Below are positions 13,320 through 14,880 of a stretch of DNA of 14,880 nt, piece after piece (the first letter of the stretch is position 1; every line of letters starts with the position of its first letter). The stretch covers positions 1 through 14,880 of the forward strand of contig CAZDHT010000116.1 in the NCBI GenBank assembly GCA_964505325.1, read 5' to 3'. The notes beneath the pieces are model-generated. The model ran no database searches. It was not told where the DNA came from and was given only the letters and a program-made list of their open reading frames with translations. Origin of the DNA: CAZDHT01 sp964505325. GTDB taxonomy: Bacteria; Planctomycetota; PUPC01. Both the position numbers and the translations under genes were made by a program.

Positions 13320-14880
13320 CAGCCCAGCATCTCCGCGGGCACCATGTTGCCGATGTTCAGGATACAGTTCGGATCGAGCGCCTTCTTCACCCGGGCAATG
13401 GTCCGCATGCCGCGCACGCCGTACTGGACGTCGAGGTACGGCACCCAGTCCCCTGCCTCGTTGATGATGGTCTTCTTTCCGACGCCGTGTTCCGCCGAGA
13501 TGGTCCCGCCAAGCTCGACCGCGACCCGGGCGAGGCGGGAGTAAGCCTGTCGGGCCCGCGCCGCCGCGTCCTCATCTTCCGGCAGATAGTTCAGGTGGAG
13601 ATGATCGTCGCCGATGTGGCCGAACATCAGGAACGGGACCCCGCAGGCGGCCGACTCGCGTTCGTAGGCATCCATCATCTCGCGGAAGCGACCATGCGGG
13701 ACGGCCATGTCCGTGCCGATCTTGCCGAGCCGTCGGCGGACAAAGTCGTTGACGGCCTCGGGCAGCGAATGGCGGAATCGGCGGACGTCCTCGCGCCGCG
13801 AGATCGGCAGCGCCCAGTCGAGCGTCGCCCCGTGTTTCTCGAGTTCGCCCCGCAGCTTCGAGAGCACCTCGTTCCCCGGGTAGGGATTGTGCGGCTCGGA
13901 CGGCTCATACGGCACCTCGAACAACACGGCGCCCGCCGCCGCCTCGGGAACGTCGGGATGCGCGGGCCGCATGAAATCGAGCGACCGGCCGTCGAAGTAC
14001 TCGATGGACAAGTAGTCCAGTGGGGCCCTGCCGGTGACGCCCGAATCCACGAAATCGAGCGCGTCGTCCCGCTCGGCGAAGTACGCGACCACCGTGAGTG
14101 TATGTGCCGGCCGCTCGATCAGCGCGATCTCGATCTCGGTGACGACGCCCGCCAAGCCCTCGCACCCGATGAACAGATCGATCGGCTCCATGCCCGGCGC
14201 CAGGTACAGGCCGGCAGCGTTCTTGATTTGCGGCATGCGATACTCGCCCGGCGCGGGGAGCGGGATTTCGACCGTGCGGCCGTCGGCGGCGAATCGAAGC
14301 GTACCGCCCCGCGCCGGGGAATCGCCGCGGCGCAGCTCGGCGATCCCGCCCGTCGGCAGCACCACCCGGAGCCGCCGCACCCACGAGCGGGTCGCACCGT
14401 AACGGAAGGATCGCCCGCCGGAAGCATTCGTGGCGACGGTCCCGCCGAGATTGGCGGACGCCTCGGTCGGATCGGGCGGATAGACCAGGCCGCGCCGCGC
14501 CAGGATCACGTCCAACTCGTCCACGGTGATGGCAGGCGGCACGATGGCAACCTTCGCGGCCGGATTGATCTGCACCGTGAAGCCCGGGACCTCGGCGAGC
14601 TCGAAGCCGGGAGGGGGCCGCCGCTCCACCCTCACCATGCGTTCCATCGACAGGACCGCCCCGCCGCTCATCGGGACCCGCGAGCCGGTGATGCTGGTCC
14701 CGCCCGCGGAGACTGTCAGGAGGGTACGCGACTCGTTGGCGGCGCGGACGATCTCGGCCACTTCCGCCTCGCTGGCGGGCAGATACAGCTCTTCGGCGCG
14801 TCCGTGAAACGCGGCGGATTCGTCGCTCAGGTAGTTCCGGATGCGGTCGGGATCCGTTATCCTGGCTGCGGTCGGGCCTT
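13319..14880 (-). CDS. FAD-linked 2-hydroxyacid dehydrogenase, GlcD/LctD type (5' end outside window)
   Basis: The frame stays open to the right edge, so at least 519 residues are present and the start is missing. The codon at 14759-14761 is an internal GTG; upstream residues (YLSDESAAFHGRAEELYLPA) fit the usual N-terminus. The FAD-binding type-4 domain shows SAGGTSITGSRVP (about 14710-14672) and GGTVATNASGGRSFRYGATR further on. The FAD-oxidase C-terminal domain has FGHIGDDHLHLNYLP (about 13624-13580), whose histidines bind metal or substrate, and SAEHGVGKK (about 13498). Such enzymes oxidise glycolate, D-lactate or D-2-hydroxyglutarate. It overlaps the fused ETF gene by one base, so ETF is the likely electron partner, as in the lactate dehydrogenase/ETF complex LctBCD. 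No Fe-S motif is seen in the visible part. The substrate cannot be fixed from sequence. Confidence 0.88.
   Translation of the reverse strand, partial: GPTAARITDPDRIRNYLSDESAAFHGRAEELYLPASEAEVAEIVRAANESRTLLTVSAGGTSITGSRVPMSGGAVLSMERMVRVERRPPPGFELAEVPGFTVQINPAAKVAIVPPAITVDELDVILARRGLVYPPDPTEASANLGGTVATNASGGRSFRYGATRSWVRRLRVVLPTGGIAELRRGDSPARGGTLRFAADGRTVEIPLPAPGEYRMPQIKNAAGLYLAPGMEPIDLFIGCEGLAGVVTEIEIALIERPAHTLTVVAYFAERDDALDFVDSGVTGRAPLDYLSIEYFDGRSLDFMRPAHPDVPEAAAGAVLFEVPYEPSEPHNPYPGNEVLSKLRGELEKHGATLDWALPISRREDVRRFRHSLPEAVNDFVRRRLGKIGTDMAVPHGRFREMMDAYERESAACGVPFLMFGHIGDDHLHLNYLPEDEDAAARARQAYSRLARVAVELGGTISAEHGVGKKTIINEAGDWVPYLDVQYGVRGMRTIARVKKALDPNCILNIGNMVPAEMLG

Noticed and set aside
11328..13544. 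Plus-strand open frame of 738 codons
   Set aside because: It lies opposite the fused ETF gene and continues into the dehydrogenase. Its product is rich in R, H, D and A with no domain, as expected for antisense frames in GC-rich DNA; the minus-strand proteins have clear family motifs.
1..14880. Search for tRNA, rRNA, CRISPR arrays, transposase genes, phage genes or attachment sites
   Set aside because: No cloverleaf-like stretch, regularly spaced repeat, or transposase or integrase motif could be recognised in the gaps or frames; this was by eye and could miss degenerate elements.

Overview
This is a GC-rich bacterial chromosome window with tightly packed genes and little spacer DNA. Lipoprotein signals, Gram-negative-style binding-protein transport, frequent GTG/TTG starts, clear Shine-Dalgarno sites and an isolated rpmH suggest a didermal environmental bacterium. 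Planctomycetota or a relative is my best guess, but nothing here proves it. I see no tRNA, rRNA, CRISPR array, transposase or phage gene. No gene-free stretch exceeds 200 bp; the longest is the divergent promoter region at 3878-4065.

Left part (1-3990). The tail of a membrane protein is followed by a short rpmH gene (ribosomal protein L34, 45 aa) behind a near-consensus promoter. Convergent to it is a four-gene minus-strand operon for an oxyanion ABC importer of the molybdate/tungstate type. It encodes two different tandem lipoprotein binding proteins, one permease and one ATPase with a TOBE-like tail. A clear sigma-70-type promoter lies upstream of the first gene.

Middle part (3990-9550, plus strand). 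Divergent from the importer is mtaB, a radical-SAM tRNA methylthiotransferase. A perfect 32-bp palindrome sits in frame inside its interdomain linker, and a 15-bp tandem repeat encodes its C-terminal tail. Next come a small exported protein and a membrane protein, both of unknown function. They are followed by a translationally coupled pair: an N-acyl-D-amino-acid deacylase-like amidohydrolase and a class-C26 gamma-glutamyl hydrolase-like enzyme.

Right part (9551-14880, minus strand). Read in transcription order, a GlcD/LctD-type FAD-linked 2-hydroxyacid dehydrogenase (running off the right edge) overlaps by one base a single-chain EtfB-EtfA electron-transfer flavoprotein. Together they look like a fused version of the LctBCD-type lactate dehydrogenase/ETF complex. 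After these come a possible 52-aa small ORF, a P-loop AAA/STAND-type ATPase of visibly lower GC, and a short RmlC-like cupin. The last three overlap by a few bases each, so the ATPase-cupin unit looks like an acquired, translationally coupled module.

The observations most worth following are the palindrome inside mtaB, the fused ETF with its dehydrogenase, and the low-GC ATPase/cupin/small-ORF module.
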